Assembly (NCBI RefSeq): GCF_000372725.1
Contig: NW_005199363.1
Coordinates: 2,501-66,500 of the forward strand
DNA: 64,000 nucleotides
From: Emiliania huxleyi CCMP1516
Lineage: Eukaryota > Haptophyta > Isochrysidales > Noelaerhabdaceae
Reading direction: 5' to 3'
Below are positions 11,259-22,207 of the stretch, in pieces. The translations under genes were made by a program, and so were the position numbers. The notes beneath the pieces are model-generated. The model saw only the letters and a program-made list of their open reading frames with translations, did not search any database and was not told where the DNA came from. Numbering within the stretch: position 1 is the stretch's first letter; each line of letters opens with the position of its first letter.

Positions 11259-11705
11259 GCAGCAGCAGCAGCTGCTGCTGTAGCAGCCGCCGCCGCCGCA
11301 ACAGCCGCCGCCGCAGCAGCAGCCGCCGCCGCAGCAGCAGCCGCCGCCGCCACCGCAGCAGCAGCAGCAGGAACAGCGGGCTGCACTGAGCGGTTGGGCC
11401 AGGCCCCGCCGACAGAGGGGGGGGGCCACGGGAACGGACCATGCCGCGAGGGCGCGCAGAGACGCTGTTGACGCTATTATTGCGCCGCCCCTCAGCTCGA
11501 GGGAGTGGGGCGCCGTACGTACAGACCGTGTGCCGTGTACCGCTTGTGCCGCTGCAGCGAGGGGCGCCGGGCGTAGCGCCCGTGCTCGCTGTCTCGTTTG
11601 CAGCCGTGTGTCGCCGTTCAGGGCGCCGGGCACGCCTTAGGGGGGCGTGCGCCGTGATGCTCGGGCGACCCCAGTCTATTATTTCAACGAGCCAAATCGA
11701 GAGAG
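11259..11705. repeat. Intergenic with (CAG/CCG)n microsatellite
   Basis: Bases 11262-11372 are interspersed CAG, CTG and CCG triplets after the Mpv17 stop, probably 3' UTR or spacer. The rest holds only shadow frames. Confidence 0.8.
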
Positions 11706-11723
11706 ATGAACAATTCTTACGCG

Positions 11724-11737
11724 CAAATTCTTTTCTC
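11724..11737 (+). promoter_or_regulatory. AAATTCTTTTC motif upstream of the poly(A) polymerase gene
   Basis: CAAATTCTTTTCTC sits 62 bases before ATG 11799. The same core recurs upstream of at least five other genes in this window (see findings). It favours 11799 over 11706 as the start codon. Confidence 0.45.
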
Positions 11738-11798
11738 TTTAGCGACTCTCTCCACGCAGGCGATCACCCCCCGTCGAGCTTGGCTCCGCCGAGGTGCG

Positions 11799-14700
11799 AT
11801 GTCTGGCCTGGCGCGTCCGCCGCCGCGTCCGCCGCCTCTGCTGTGGCGGCGCAGGCCTGCGCTGTCTCGCCGCCTCGTCTCCGTCGCCCGGCGCACCGCT
11901 GCCACCACCTCCTCCTCCTCCTCCGCCGCCGCCACCACCGCTACCACCACCGCCTCCTCCTCCTCGTCGGCCGCCGGTCCCTCGCAGCTCCACCGCCAGA
12001 TGCTGCGCCTCGTCGAGCTGACGCAGCCGACGGCGAGGCAGGCAAAGGAGCGCGAGCTGGCGGCGTGGTGGACGGCAAAGGCGGTGCGCGAGGCGGCCCC
12101 CGGCGCGACGGTGCACATCTTCGGCTCCACCGCCACCGGCTGCCAGCTGCCTGGCTCGGACCTCGACCTGGTGGCCATCAGGGCGCCGAGCCGGCGGAAG
12201 AAGGGCGTTGCGCCGGAGTCTGCTGCGGAGCTGGCGCCGCACAGCCGGGCCTTTGAGCAGCTGCGCAAGATCCAGAGGCGGGTCCGCGCGTCGGGCGTGG
12301 CGGACCAGCGCGACCCGCTGGTCGTCATCCGCGCAAAGGCGCCTCTCCCTCCCGCCTCTCCCTCCCGCCTGCGGCGAGACGGCGAGAGAGTCTCTTCACC
12401 CGTCGCCGCTGCGACAGGTGCCTCTCCTCCGCTTCAGCGAGAAGCGGTCTCTGCTCTCGGTGCCGCTCCGCCTCCTCCGTGCACCCAAGGAACCAGTTCC
12501 AGCACCCTCCCGAGCCGCGAGTAGGTGGACCTCTCGTGGAACGCGACCGACGGCCTGCGCAACTCACAGGCGGCCCGCGGCGAGGAGGGGAGGAGTGCGG
12601 CCAGCTGACTGGCGACTAGCTGGCTCACTGCCACCGCGCCTCGCAGGCGATCCGCTGCGCCATGGAAGCGCGGCCGGAGCTGAGGCGGACGCGTGCGGGG
12701 CGGCGAGGCGTCGGGCCCTCTCTCCCGGAGAGACGTCTGTCCGGGGATAGGCCGCTCATGCTCTGCGTCAAGGCGCTGCTGCGACAGCGCGGCCTCAACA
12801 CGACGGTCGAGGGCGGGATCGGCTCCTACCTCCTCTTCGCCATGGCGCCGTCTCTCCTCCCGGGGAGAGGGAGTGGCGCCGGGCCCTGACTCTGGCCGGC
12901 TGCTGTCAGGTGCTCGAGCATTTCGAGCCGCGTGCGCGGCTGGAGGCGGTGCGGAGGGAGGCGGTGCGGAGGGCCAAGGCGGCGCAGAGGGCGGCGGCGG
13001 CGGCGGACGACGAGGTGGCGGAGGTGGTGGAGCTGGCGGTGGAGGCGGCTGGGACAGAGGCGGCCAAGGCGGCCGAGGCGGCGGAGGCGGCCGAGGCGGC
13101 GGAGGCGGCCGAGGCGGCGGAGATTTCGGAGGTGGCGGGGGCGGTGGAGGCGGCGGAGGCGGCCGATGCGGCGGAGGCGGCGGAGGCGGCGGAGTGGCGG
13201 TCTCAGCTAGCGGCGACGCGCGAGAAGAGCAAGGAGGAGCAGGCGTCGCTGCGCGTCGTCCGCGCCGTAGAGGCGGGAGGAGAGGCGGCGATCCAATGCC
13301 TCCTCGGCGCGAGCGACGAGGGAGGAGGAGGAGGAGACGCCACCGCGGAGTGCCGCGACTTGGGCGCGCTGCTGGTCGGCTTTCTCGAGCGGTGCGGAGA
13401 GAGGAGACGAGGGGCGCACGATGACCCCGCTGCGCGCCTCGAGCCGCGGCTTCTGCCTCGGGTAGGCACCGGTCCGAGGCGGGGCCGCTCTGCATGGCCG
13501 ACCCGATGGCGCCCGAGGTGGACTTGGGCGCGAAGGCGAGTTGGGGCGAGGGAGGAAGGGGGCGAGGGGCACAGGGGCGAGCGGGCGAGTTGAGCGTGTG
13601 GAGTGACTTGGCCCCTCCCTCTCCCCGTCGCGGCAGGCGTGGCGGGTGGAGGAGGTGCGGCGCGCCTTCGGTGCGGCGGCCGACTCGCTGCAGCTGCAGC
13701 CGTGCCTGTCCGGCGTGCTGCTGGGCTGGCCGCGCGGCGGCATGATCGACGGGCGAGTGATTTGCCTCGGGCCCCGTCGAGTGGTCGTGCCAGGGGGGGG
13801 AGTCGGCGACGTTGTCCCGTAGGCAGCGCGAGTTTGCGCGCCTCTTCGGCCTCGCAAGCGGCGCGGGCAGGCGGAGAGGCAGGCGCATCGCCGCCACCCC
13901 ATCGGCCGGGAACGAGGGCGAGCAGGGAGGGACGGAGCAGGGAGGGACGGAGCAGGGAGGGACGGAGCAGGGAGGGACGGAGGAGGGAGGGCGGGTGTTC
14001 GATGCCCTCGGCCTGGACGTGGCGAGATGCGCCCACGGCATCTCCGCCTCGGACGAGGGGGCGATGAACTCGAAGGTGCGGAGAGCCTTGCGGAAGGTGC
14101 GCCAGCGCGAGGAGTTCGCCGCGGCCCTCGAGACGGGCCGGTGGTCGAGCAGCGCGCGGCACATGCTCAAAGGCAAGAGGGGCCGAGGCTTGTGGCAAGA
14201 GCTCACCAACCCAAAGGGGCTGAGCAGCGCCTTCGCCGCCGCTCTCTGCGCGCGGCTCGGCCTCACTCCCGACGGGCTCGCGGCGGCGCTGCAGCGCGCC
14301 GCCGCGGCGGAGCCGCCCGTGAAGAAGGCTGCGGAGGCGGAGGCGAGGCCGGCCGAGCCTGGCGCGGGAGGGGGAGGGGGACGGGCGGGCGGCGCCTCCT
14401 CCTCGCCGCGGTGTGGGGACGAGCCGCGCCTGCCGGTGGCGGGAGGAGGGTGGGTGGAGGCGTCCGCTTTGCCGCCGTGGCGGGGCGAGGAGGAGCCGCC
14501 GGATCCGCCGCCGCAGCGGCCGCCGCTGACCGCGCGGCCGGTGCCGGAGGAGGTGCGTTGGCTGCGGGGCGAGGGCGAGGGCGGGGCGGGGGAGGAGGGC
14601 AGGGGCGAGGGGGCGTCGTCTCTCGGTGCGGGGCCGGGGCGGGGGGCGGGGCGAGGGCGCGAGTCGCAGGGGGAGGTGCAGACGGGCTGGGGCGTGCAGA

Positions 14701-15718
14701 CGGGCTGGGGCGCAGGAGGCTTCGCGGCGGTCGCCGGCCGCCTCTTGCAGCGCTTCGCCTCGCTGCTGCCCGAAGGGCTGGCGCCGCGTCCCGGTCCGGT
14801 GGGGCGGGGCGCGCGGCCAGGCCAGGACGCGGCGGCGGGCGGCGAGGGAGGTGGCCGAGGAGCAGCGGGCGTTGGGCCAACCGAGCAGGGCCCCCCCGCG
14901 CCGGCGACCGCGCTGGTGGGAGACTGGGCGGAGCTGCGGGCAGCGATGCCGCGGTGCGTCCCCCACGGCTGGGTTGACGCTTTCCCAGCCTCTCAGCACC
15001 CTCTTATAGGAGCCGCGGCGCCGCGAACCCTCGCCGGCGCGGCAGCAGAAAAATGCGCGGAGGATGGCGGAGTTCATCGAGCGCAAGCAGGCGGGGCTGC
15101 CGAGGACCCCCCTACCCGAGCGGGCGGCGGTGGGCGACGGGCGGGACGTGAACGCCACGAGCGTCATCTATCTGGTGAAGGAGGTGCTGCGGGCGCAGGC
15201 GCGCGTGGAGGGCGTCGAGCAGGGGAGGTACAGCGAGAGGCTCAAGCAGAAGGTGCTGAAGAGGGTGAGGGGCGGCGGCTCTTCCTCGAGCCCTACGAGA
15301 ACCGCACGGTTCGTCTTTCGGCTCGAGGACACGGGCACCGGCAGGACCTTCGAGGCGGCGAGCACAACGCTGCGCGACGCAAAGGCGCTCGAGCTCTCCG
15401 CAGCGGTGATGGGTGGGCGGCGGCTCTCACCCCGCTCTTGCCTGAGAATAGGGGTCCGCGTTCATGCAGTGCTACGATCACTGGCGGGCGAGTGCCGCCG
15501 CCGCCGAGGAGGGAGGCGAGGAGGGCACGCCTTTCGGCGAGGGGGGTGGCTGCGGGGGCGTTGTGACGCCCAGCCTCGAGGCGCTCGAGGCGGGTTGGGA
15601 CAGCGCTGCGCGGTGGGAAGAGGGGCAGAGGGCAGCGCTGCACGGAACCATGAAGCTGCCGAGAACGGAGCGCCCTCTCGAGTCAGTCGAAAATTCCGCA
15701 AGTGGGCCGAGCCTCTAG
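11799..15718 (+). CDS. Non-canonical poly(A) polymerase (TRF4/PAPD-like), probably organelle-targeted
   Basis: Adds nucleotides to RNA 3' ends. Exons fitted: 11799-12338, 12418-12459, 12525-12569, 12647-12684, 12751-12844, 12910-~13430, ~13480-13535, 13637-13752, 13823-~14945, ~15040-15404, ~15456-15718. The core reads FGSTATGCQLPGSDLDLVAI (nucleotidyltransferase GS...DxD), VDLSWNATDGLRNSQAIRCA (third Asp), LMLCVKALLRQRGLNTTVEG, GSYLLFAM, LCMADPMAPEVDLGAKAWRV and VRRAFGAAAD, collinear with TRF4. The N-terminus ([20 protein letters not shown], then Ser/Thr-rich) looks like a mitochondrial or plastid presequence. Exon 6 has a long Ala/Glu repeat, and the frame changes near 13430-13480 in a way I could not resolve. 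The C-terminal 500 residues after 13823 are unrecognised and might be a separate gene. Confidence 0.75.
13010..13195 (+). repeat. Ala-Glu low-complexity coding repeat
   Basis: GAGGCGGCG/GAGGCGGCC units encode about 45 residues of alternating Ala and Glu inside exon 6 of the poly(A) polymerase, between the central domain and the PAP-associated segment. Confidence 0.85.
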
Positions 15719-16057
15719 AGGAAATGATATATAAAGAGCCGTAGATTGATATAGAAAGGCGAACGCGAAGAACATAGCCTGGCTCGAACTGGACACCAAA
15801 ACGCGGTACCATGGGTGGACCGGCGAGACAGAAAAGAGTTTTTAAATGAAGTTGAAGAGATGACGGTTAACGCGCGCGAGCGACACACACAGACACACAC
15901 ATCTCGAGTCAGCGTACGGCACTACGCTACTCAGGGCCACGCCCCCCCCCCCCCCCCACCACCACCACCCACGGTACAGAGGAAGAGAGAATCACTGTCA
16001 GCGTCGTGATTTCTTGTTCGATAGGGAAAGCATTGATGAGCCGAAAGTTCGAAATTG
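15719..16057. other. Intergenic, no gene seen
   Basis: AT-richer spacer with a C run and CCA repeats at about 15942-15970. It ends at the target duplication of the inverted-repeat element. Confidence 0.7.
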
Positions 16058-16959
16058 AGGAGGGTTCCAAGCGAACCAGTTTAGACCAGTTTAGACCACT
16101 GCTAAACACGAACCAGATTAGTCCTGTTTACGATAAACTGGGTCTAAACCTGGTATGGCTAATGGGGTTCCTCCCCCCCCCTCGCCCCCGCGTAGCGCGC
16201 ACCTCCCTCCCCCCCGCCTAGCTCCCCTGCTCTGAGAGAGACGCGGCTCTCAGCGGCACGCGCAAGCGTCAGCGGCCTTGCTTCTTCTCGCGCTGGTCGA
16301 GGTTGTGCATGGCAATCTTGAGGGTCCACGGACCACGCGGCCGCGTCGAGGACTCTTCCGACAGCTTCGCCGTGTCGAAGATCTGCTTGCAGAAGCCGCA
16401 GCGCGTCCCCTCATCTTTCGCGCGGTACGTCGGGAGCGAGGCCAGGAACATCGCCTGCAAGCATTTGGTGAGGGGCAGTGAGTACCACTGCTCAACCAAA
16501 CACCACTTCTACTAGCACCTTTGCGGCCGTTGAAATCAACGCGCTTCCGCTTCTTGCCAGGCGCAGGCGCCGCCAGCTGGTCTGTCGCCGCGCCCGACGT
16601 CGCGCCCTAACACCGACCGTGCGCCTGATCGGCGAGGCTGTTGTTGCGCGGTGCAAGTGTGCCAGGTGTGCTGTCCGGCCCGAGGCAGAGGATGGCGGCT
16701 GCACGCTGCCGCTTCCGCAGCCACAGCGCGGCCGCGGCGGCGGAGCTAGCTAGGGGCGCCCTAAACCGGGTCTAAACCTGGTATGGCTAATGGGGTCCCC
16801 CACCCAGGCCGAGCCCTGTTTAGACCCAGTTTATCGTAAACAGGACTAATCTGGTTCGTGTTCAGCCGTGGTCTAAACTGGGTCTAAACATGGTCTAAAC
16901 TGGTATGTATGTATGTAGGAAGGTGAAGAACTAAAAACTGGTTCGCTTGATACCCTCAT
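16058..16959. mobile_element. 902-bp element with ~90-bp terminal inverted repeats and 6-bp target duplication
   Basis: The ends are inverted repeats. The left begins AGGAGGGTTCCAAGCGAACC, and the right end, read on the minus strand, begins ATGAGGGTATCAAGCGAACC. Both then carry GTTTAGACC repeats and a matching block containing CGAACCAGATTAGTCCTG and TTTACGATAAACTGGGTC. The element is bracketed by AAATTG at 16052-16057 and 16960-16965, consistent with a 6-bp target-site duplication. A direct copy of CTAAACCTGGTATGGCTAAT occurs just inside each arm. No transposase was seen, so it is a non-autonomous DNA transposon or MITE carrying about 550 bp of internal DNA. Confidence 0.85.
16269..16499 (-). 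CDS. Coding fragment inside the inverted-repeat element
   Basis: A minus-strand open frame without an ATG at its start reads QWYSLPLTKCLQAMFLASLP, then RCGFCKQIFDTAKL and PWTLKIAMHNLDQREKKQGR before a stop. It contains one CxxC pair and has the composition of real protein. No upstream exon could be joined with confidence, and no family was recognised. It may be a captured host exon. Confidence 0.4.
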   Translation of the reverse strand: MVEQWYSLPLTKCLQAMFLASLPTYRAKDEGTRCGFCKQIFDTAKLSEESSTRPRGPWTLKIAMHNLDQREKKQGR

Positions 16960-17022
16960 AAATTGCAAGCACGCACGCAGTCCGTTATAACCGACAACCG
17001 CTCCAACCGCCCTGGCCCGGCC

Positions 17023-18737
17023 ATGCTCTTCGACCGCTCGCAGCCGGCACCCTTCCGCATTGACATCCCCGTCGACGACCTCCTGCCCGCGCACCCTACG
17101 CCAGACGAGGTAGCGGCTGAGAAGCGTGCAGTCCTCTCTGCTCCTCGCACTGCCAAGTCCCCGGAGGCTCTGGCGCGCGCAGAGAAGCTTGGGGCACTGC
17201 TCCATGAGAATCACCTTTTGGCAGTGCAGCAGCGCGCCGCCCGCGAGAGTGAGCGCGCTCGTGAGGCAAAGGCTCGCCGCCTTCGGCACGAGGAGTCGGA
17301 GCGGCAGCGGCTGCAGGCGATAAACACCCCTCAGCCTCGAGCCCCTCTGGACTCTAGCCCCACATCCGTTTGTCGGCCACCCACCCGCCGCAGGCACGCC
17401 TCGACCGCGCCGCGTCCCGTGACAAGTCCCACGGCGAGGCCAAGGCGTCCGAGGCCGCGCTCAAGGCCCTGCTCCGCACGCAGAGGGCGGAGGAGGCGCG
17501 AAAGGCACGGATTGCCGCCGAAGAGGCGCGGTCGGAGAAGCTGGCCTCCCTCTCGGCTCGCGTGGAGGAGTCGGTGGAGCGCAAGTCCAAGCTGGTGGCG
17601 GCGACGCAGGCGAAGAATGCATACCTCGTCAAGCGCGCCCTCGCCGTCGTGGCCGCCCACAAGGAGCAGCAGCGCGAGGCCTCGCAGGCTTCCGCCCTGA
17701 TGCTCGAGACCAAGTGCTGCGCTGCCGCAGAGCGGCGGCACGCGTCGTTCGGCTGCAGGACCACCTCGGCCTCGCGCGCCGAGGTGGTCAAGGCGGCGGT
17801 CGAGGCGACCAAGCTCGAGCAGGCCCTCCGCACCAAGCGAGCTCTCGAGGCGGCGGCCGAACGCCGGGAGGAGGCGCTGTCCCGGCGGATCGACAAGGCG
17901 CGCGATGAGCTATCGCGCGTGCAGGCTGCTTCGGAGAGCAAGGAGGCCGCGAAGGCGGCGCAGCTTGCCGCCACACGCCGCTCGCACTTTGCCAAGCGCA
18001 ACGATGCTGAGGTGGCCAAGCACTTTGCGCGGCTCCGGCCGACGCCCCCAGTGGCTTTTGAGATTACGGTTGGTGACGGGCCGCCCGCGCGCACCTTGCC
18101 GGCGGCGCTCATCACCCGGCTCCAGATCAAGACGCGCCGGTCCCCCATGGCCCCGGCCACCGACCTCGACACGCGCAAGTCCATCACGGCGGGCGCGCGC
18201 GTCGCCTTTGCCCGCAAGGACCTCGCCGCGGTCGAGGCGGCGCTCGCCGCCACCAAGGCCAAGGCGGCCGCACTCAAGACTGCCACCGAGGCGGCGGGCC
18301 GGCGCGGCGCCGCCATCGCCCGCTCCGCAATCCTCGCACGCGCCGCTAAGGCCAAGGCGACGAACGCGCTAGTGGACCGGGCCGCCATCCGACGGGGCGC
18401 CTCCCGCGCGGCTAAGAGCACGCGCCTCGGCCGCAAGGCGCTATGCGCGCAGGCCGCTTCGGGCCGCCGGGCCGCGGGCCTCGTCGCGAGGGCGGCCAAG
18501 GCAGGCACGAAGGAGCGCGCCGCCGCGTTCAAGGCTAAGCGCGAGGCCATGGACGCCGCCCGCGCGGAACGCGGCCACGCCCTGCACCGCCGCACCCTCG
18601 CTGCACATGCGGCTGCCGCAACGCTCCTCGCGCGGAAGGCGTCCGCCCCCACGACTCGCCGCAAGAACCTGCCCTCGGACGAGCGGCGGGCGGCCAAGGC
18701 CGAGTCCGCCGCCAAGCCGTCGTGCTCGGTGGCCTAG
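17023..18737 (+). CDS. Long alpha-helical coiled-coil protein, stathmin-like in part
   Basis: Two exons, 17023-17316 and 17394-18737, joined ERQRLQ/ARLDRAASRD through a GC-AG intron. The protein (about 545 residues) is rich in Ala, Arg, Lys and Glu and almost entirely heptad-like. The region after the junction (EEARKARIAAEEARSEKLAS, then VEESVERKSKLVAAT and QAKNAYLVKRALAVVAAHKE) resembles the tubulin-binding helix repeats of stathmin-domain proteins. A central VAFEITVGDGPPARTLPAAL segment is non-helical. A cytoskeletal role is inference. The gene starts 58 bases after the transposon-like element. Confidence 0.7.
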
Positions 18738-19166
18738 CCCCGACGGTCGATCACGCGCGCGTCGACTCTCAGCGCCTCGCGCGATTGGTAACGGCACAGC
18801 TGCGGCAAAAGATTGCTGTGGTCAGCCGGGGGCGGGGCGTGAAATCCGTGACCCCAGTGAATATAACGTGGCACTGTGACCACACAGAGTTCAGAGAGAG
18901 AGAGTGGGGAGAGTGCCACTTGATGACGAGTCGTGAGCGACGCGCAGTTTAGAGTTTTCTCTCTTCGTTGAGGCTAGTCTCTCTCGCTCGTGTCTCGAGC
19001 GGTCGAGGGACTGATGGGAGAGAATGGGACTCGACACGCGTCTACTTTTGCTGCTTGCTCTCTTGGCACTCCGCTTGGCTTCGAGTCTGCGCGTTGAGAG
19101 CGTTCCCTGGGCGTTCAGCTCCAGCTGTGACAAGGTGTGTCTCGCCGCACATTTAGATGCGTTTTT
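18738..19166. other. Intergenic, no gene seen
   Basis: Spacer between the coiled-coil gene and the 3' end of the minus-strand zinc-binding gene; it carries AGAGAG runs and no recognisable protein. Confidence 0.6.
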
Positions 19167-19775
19167 TTACCCAGAATCTCGACTCGCAGCTCGACAGATA
19201 CGAATTGACACTCGCACCGAGGAGGAGGATAACGGGCAGACGTACAGCGAAGGTTTTGCCGCCGCTGCGGCCTCGCTGCCATCCTCGCCGCGGTTGACCG
19301 AGCCACGCTCGAGTAGGCTACAGCCGGCTGCCTCGCCCCATGCCGCGCCCTGCGGGCTCGGGGCGCCCCGGCTGGCGAGAGAGAGGTCGTGCTGCAGCAG
19401 AGCCATCGCTTCACCCAGCGCATCGGCTTCGCTCTCCTCTGAGTCGCTCTCCTCTGAGTCGGACGGTGGCATGAGCCCCGCTGTCGGGCTCTGGTTGCCG
19501 AGGCCGCGCGTGCCACGCGCCCAGCGCCAGTCGGCGTCGCTGTTGCCGTCGGCCGCCGCAAAGAGCTGGGCTCGCGATGGCACCTCACGGACGCAAGAGA
19601 CGAGCTGCGCCGCCCACGTGACGTGCGGCTCCGCCGCGAGCACGTGCCGCCGCATAGTCTCGGCCGGGCCGTCTCGCAGGCAGCGCTTGCAGCGGGCGAG
19701 CTCCGCCTTTTTTCGCTGCATCGCGGAGAAGGCTGCAAGCGGGCACTCGAGCTCGCAGGCGGCGCAGCGTGGCAT
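19167..19775 (-). CDS. Small CxxC zinc-binding protein, possibly Stc1-like
   Basis: From ATG 19775 the protein begins MPRCAACELECPLAAFSAMQ, then RKKAELARCKRCL: two CxxC pairs spaced around an AFSxxQ motif. That pattern resembles the Stc1 domain, which is common in algal genomes. The rest is low-complexity, with an acidic DSEESDSEESEADALGEAM stretch. The frame is open upstream to a TAG that would also make an acceptor AG at 19833-19834, so a 5' exon is possible. The 3' end at 19167 is uncertain. Confidence 0.5.
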   Translation of the reverse strand: MPRCAACELECPLAAFSAMQRKKAELARCKRCLRDGPAETMRRHVLAAEPHVTWAAQLVSCVREVPSRAQLFAAADGNSDADWRWARGTRGLGNQSPTAGLMPPSDSEESDSEESEADALGEAMALLQHDLSLASRGAPSPQGAAWGEAAGCSLLERGSVNRGEDGSEAAAAAKPSLYVCPLSSSSVRVSIRICRAASRDSG

Positions 19776-19832
19776 AGCCTCGGCGGCACGAGTGAGCGCA
19801 GCGTCGACGAGTCGTCGCGAGCTGTGTGGCAC

Positions 19833-20459
19833 CTAGTCGTGGCTGGTCGAATTCTTTATTTTTTGGTGGCGATCGCTGTACTTCATGGCGCCCTCAAAGT
19901 GGGGCTGGCTGACTCGCCAGAGGTCGATACTCTGGACGACCCATAGGATGCCACGAATGCCTGAAGGAGAGGGAGGCGAGGCCAGAGGCAGGCTCAGCTC
20001 TTTCGGGTGATCTCGCTTTGGTGGCCGAAAGGATCCGATGGTCCTGTCACATTCGCGTTCCGACTCGTGGGAGTAGAAGATTGCGGGGGGGGGATCGAGT
20101 CAACGCTTCCTTGTAGTACAGCGGACCGCCAGGCTCGCCGGCAGCAACCGCAGGGAGGCACAGCATATCAGGCACCAGTCTTCTGGAGAGCTCAACAGCT
20201 GCAGCCGCGATGGCAGAGTCGGCCGCGGCTCGAGCCAGCAAGCAGCTTTCTCTCTGTCTCTTTCTTGGATTCATTCAACAAATTCAGAACCAAAAAAACA
20301 TCTTCAGCGAAAAATTATTTAGAAATAAAAGGCAAAAAAGGAATCCCTGTGGGAGGACGAAAACGGAAAGTGCAAAGAAGATCACACATTTGCCGCATAC
20401 CCCACAACACGAATCGCAAAAACGCTATTGCAATAAAAGCACACGTAATCTACACACTG
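19833..20459. other. Intergenic, no gene seen
   Basis: AT-richer around 20280-20460, with A runs. No conserved protein was recognised on either strand. Confidence 0.5.
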
Positions 20460-20975
20460 ATCATCCCGCCGCGGCCGCTCGGCGCATCGGACCCCTCGCC
20501 CCCGCCGGCTTCACCGCCACCCCCGCCAGCGCCGGCGAGACCGCCCTCGCCCCCGCGCCGCCCGCGCCGCCCGCACCGCCGCCGCCCCCCCCACCCGCGC
20601 CGGATCCGCCGCCTGCGCCCCCACCCGCGCCACCCTCGCCGCCGGCACCTCCCGCTACACCACCCTCGCCGCCCTCACCGCCCCATCCCCCGCCACCGCC
20701 GAGCCCGCTGCCGTCGCCGGAGCCATCCCCTCCCTTGGCAGTGCCGCCGTTCCCTCCCTCGCCGCCAGCCCCGCCGGCGCCGCCGCCGCCCCCCCCTCTG
20801 CCCGAGCCGCCGCCGCTGCCGCCGCCCTCGCCGCCCTCGCCCCCTGCGCCCCCGATGCCGCCACCCGCGCCACCGTCGCCACCGTCCCCGCCGTCGCCGC
20901 CCCCACCTCCGACGCCGTCACCGCCGTTGGCCGTGCCGCCGGTACCTCCAGCGCCACCCGCGCCGCCCGCGCCGC
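20460..20975. repeat. Proline/glycine-rich low-complexity region cut by the gap
   Basis: The plus strand encodes a Pro-rich stretch of the [10 protein letters not shown] type, as in extensin or pherophorin hinges; the minus strand encodes a Gly-rich stretch (GGEGGEGGG). Both strands are open, so the sequence alone does not show which, if either, is coding. It runs into the N gap. Confidence 0.6.
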
Positions 20976-21075
20976 NNNNNNNNNNNNNNNNNNNNNNNNN
21001 NNNNNNNNNNNNNNNNNNNNNNNNNNNNNNNNNNNNNNNNNNNNNNNNNNNNNNNNNNNNNNNNNNNNNNNNNNN
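20976..21075. other. Assembly gap (100 N)
   Basis: Exactly 100 N, usually a placeholder for a gap of unknown size. It sits between Pro-coding low complexity and a (GA)n tract. Confidence 0.99.
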
Positions 21076-21076
21076 T

Positions 21077-21078
<2 letters not shown>

Positions 21079-21169
<91 letters not shown>
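21079..21169. repeat. (GA)n microsatellite
   Basis: About 45 GA dinucleotides immediately after the gap, which they probably caused. Confidence 0.98.
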
Positions 21170-21173
<4 letters not shown>

Positions 21174-21858
21174 GATTGGAGATCAATATATAGAAAAATA
21201 GAAAAAGTAAACCGAGGGATGGCCTTTAGCGGCGGTGCAAACGAAGTGTGAGCTACCATCAAAGAGATATATTTCCCATTTCGTGCACAAAGAGCACAAA
21301 GGTGGCACCCTCGGCCAGCTGAAGCTCTCGACTCGTCCACCTTGCTCTGGACGATGCCGACCTCAAACCACCTGCGCCAGCAACGACGTGCCGCGGCTCG
21401 CCGCGCATCTGTTGCGACCGACGACGTGCCCGACGCCGTCCCGCGGCCGCAAGGAAGAGGCCCGCGCAACCACTTCTGGGACCCGCGGCCGCCGGGCGTG
21501 TGGCGGCACAACAAGTCGAACGAACCGAACCAGCGCAGAGCGGCGCGTCTCACGAGCGCCCGCGGCCGCCACACCGCCGCCGTCCACGGCCGACGGTGGT
21601 CGCGAATCAACGCGCCGCGGTGCACCGCTGCGCCTGTCCTTGCGCACAGCTGGACGTCGGCCGAGAAGACCGCTTCCCTCTGGGGACCCGACTCCGCGAA
21701 GATCGCGCGCGCGTCGTGAGTGGCGGCGCGCGCGCGATCTCTGTTCCCGGACACGCCGGTCGCAGTGGCATGGGATCCCAGGCTCAAAAGCGCTCAACAG
21801 CGAGCTGCTCCTCCTCCTGCCGCCGCTCCGCTCACCGAGACAACTCGGTGCCGCCGTT

Positions 21859-21915
<57 letters not shown>

Positions 21916-22183
21916 TCGCGCCTTGCCTCCGTCACCGCCGCCCTCCATCTCGCAGCGGCGCGTCCCTCTGATGGCGCGGGCTCCTCGCTCGTTGGCGCCT
22001 CGCGCCCTCGCCGCCGCCCCCCCTCTCGCCGCCGCTCCGCTCGTGGCCGCCCCATCCCCTGTCAATCCCGCCGCCTCCCCTGCCAATCCCCCGCACCACC
22101 GCCGCCACCGCCTCGCGCGTTTAGCGGGCCTTTAAGCTTAGGAATCCTAATAGGAGGACAGCGAATAAAGAAATGAAACGCCA
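21170..22183. other. Unassigned region with (CCG)n tract
   Basis: Long frames on both strands, none with recognised motifs. A plus ORF at 21354-21719 contains GRGPRNHFWDPRPPGVWR, which could be a short exon. Bases about 21852-21913 are (CCG)n, encoding polyproline or polyalanine in shadow frames. Confidence 0.4.
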
Positions 22184-22207
22184 TGCACTCCAAGTGCTCC
22201 AAGTGCA
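22184..22207. repeat. TGCACTCCAAGTGCTCCAAG motif
   Basis: A 24-base copy of a short dispersed motif also seen at 36525-36545 and, inverted, at 3742-3761. It ends immediately before ATG 22208. Confidence 0.6.

Noticed and set aside
20460-20975. Proline-rich plus-strand frame as a cell-wall extensin/pherophorin gene
   Set aside because: The opposite strand is equally open as a Gly-rich frame, no start, signal peptide or flanking domain is visible, and the tract runs into an assembly gap.
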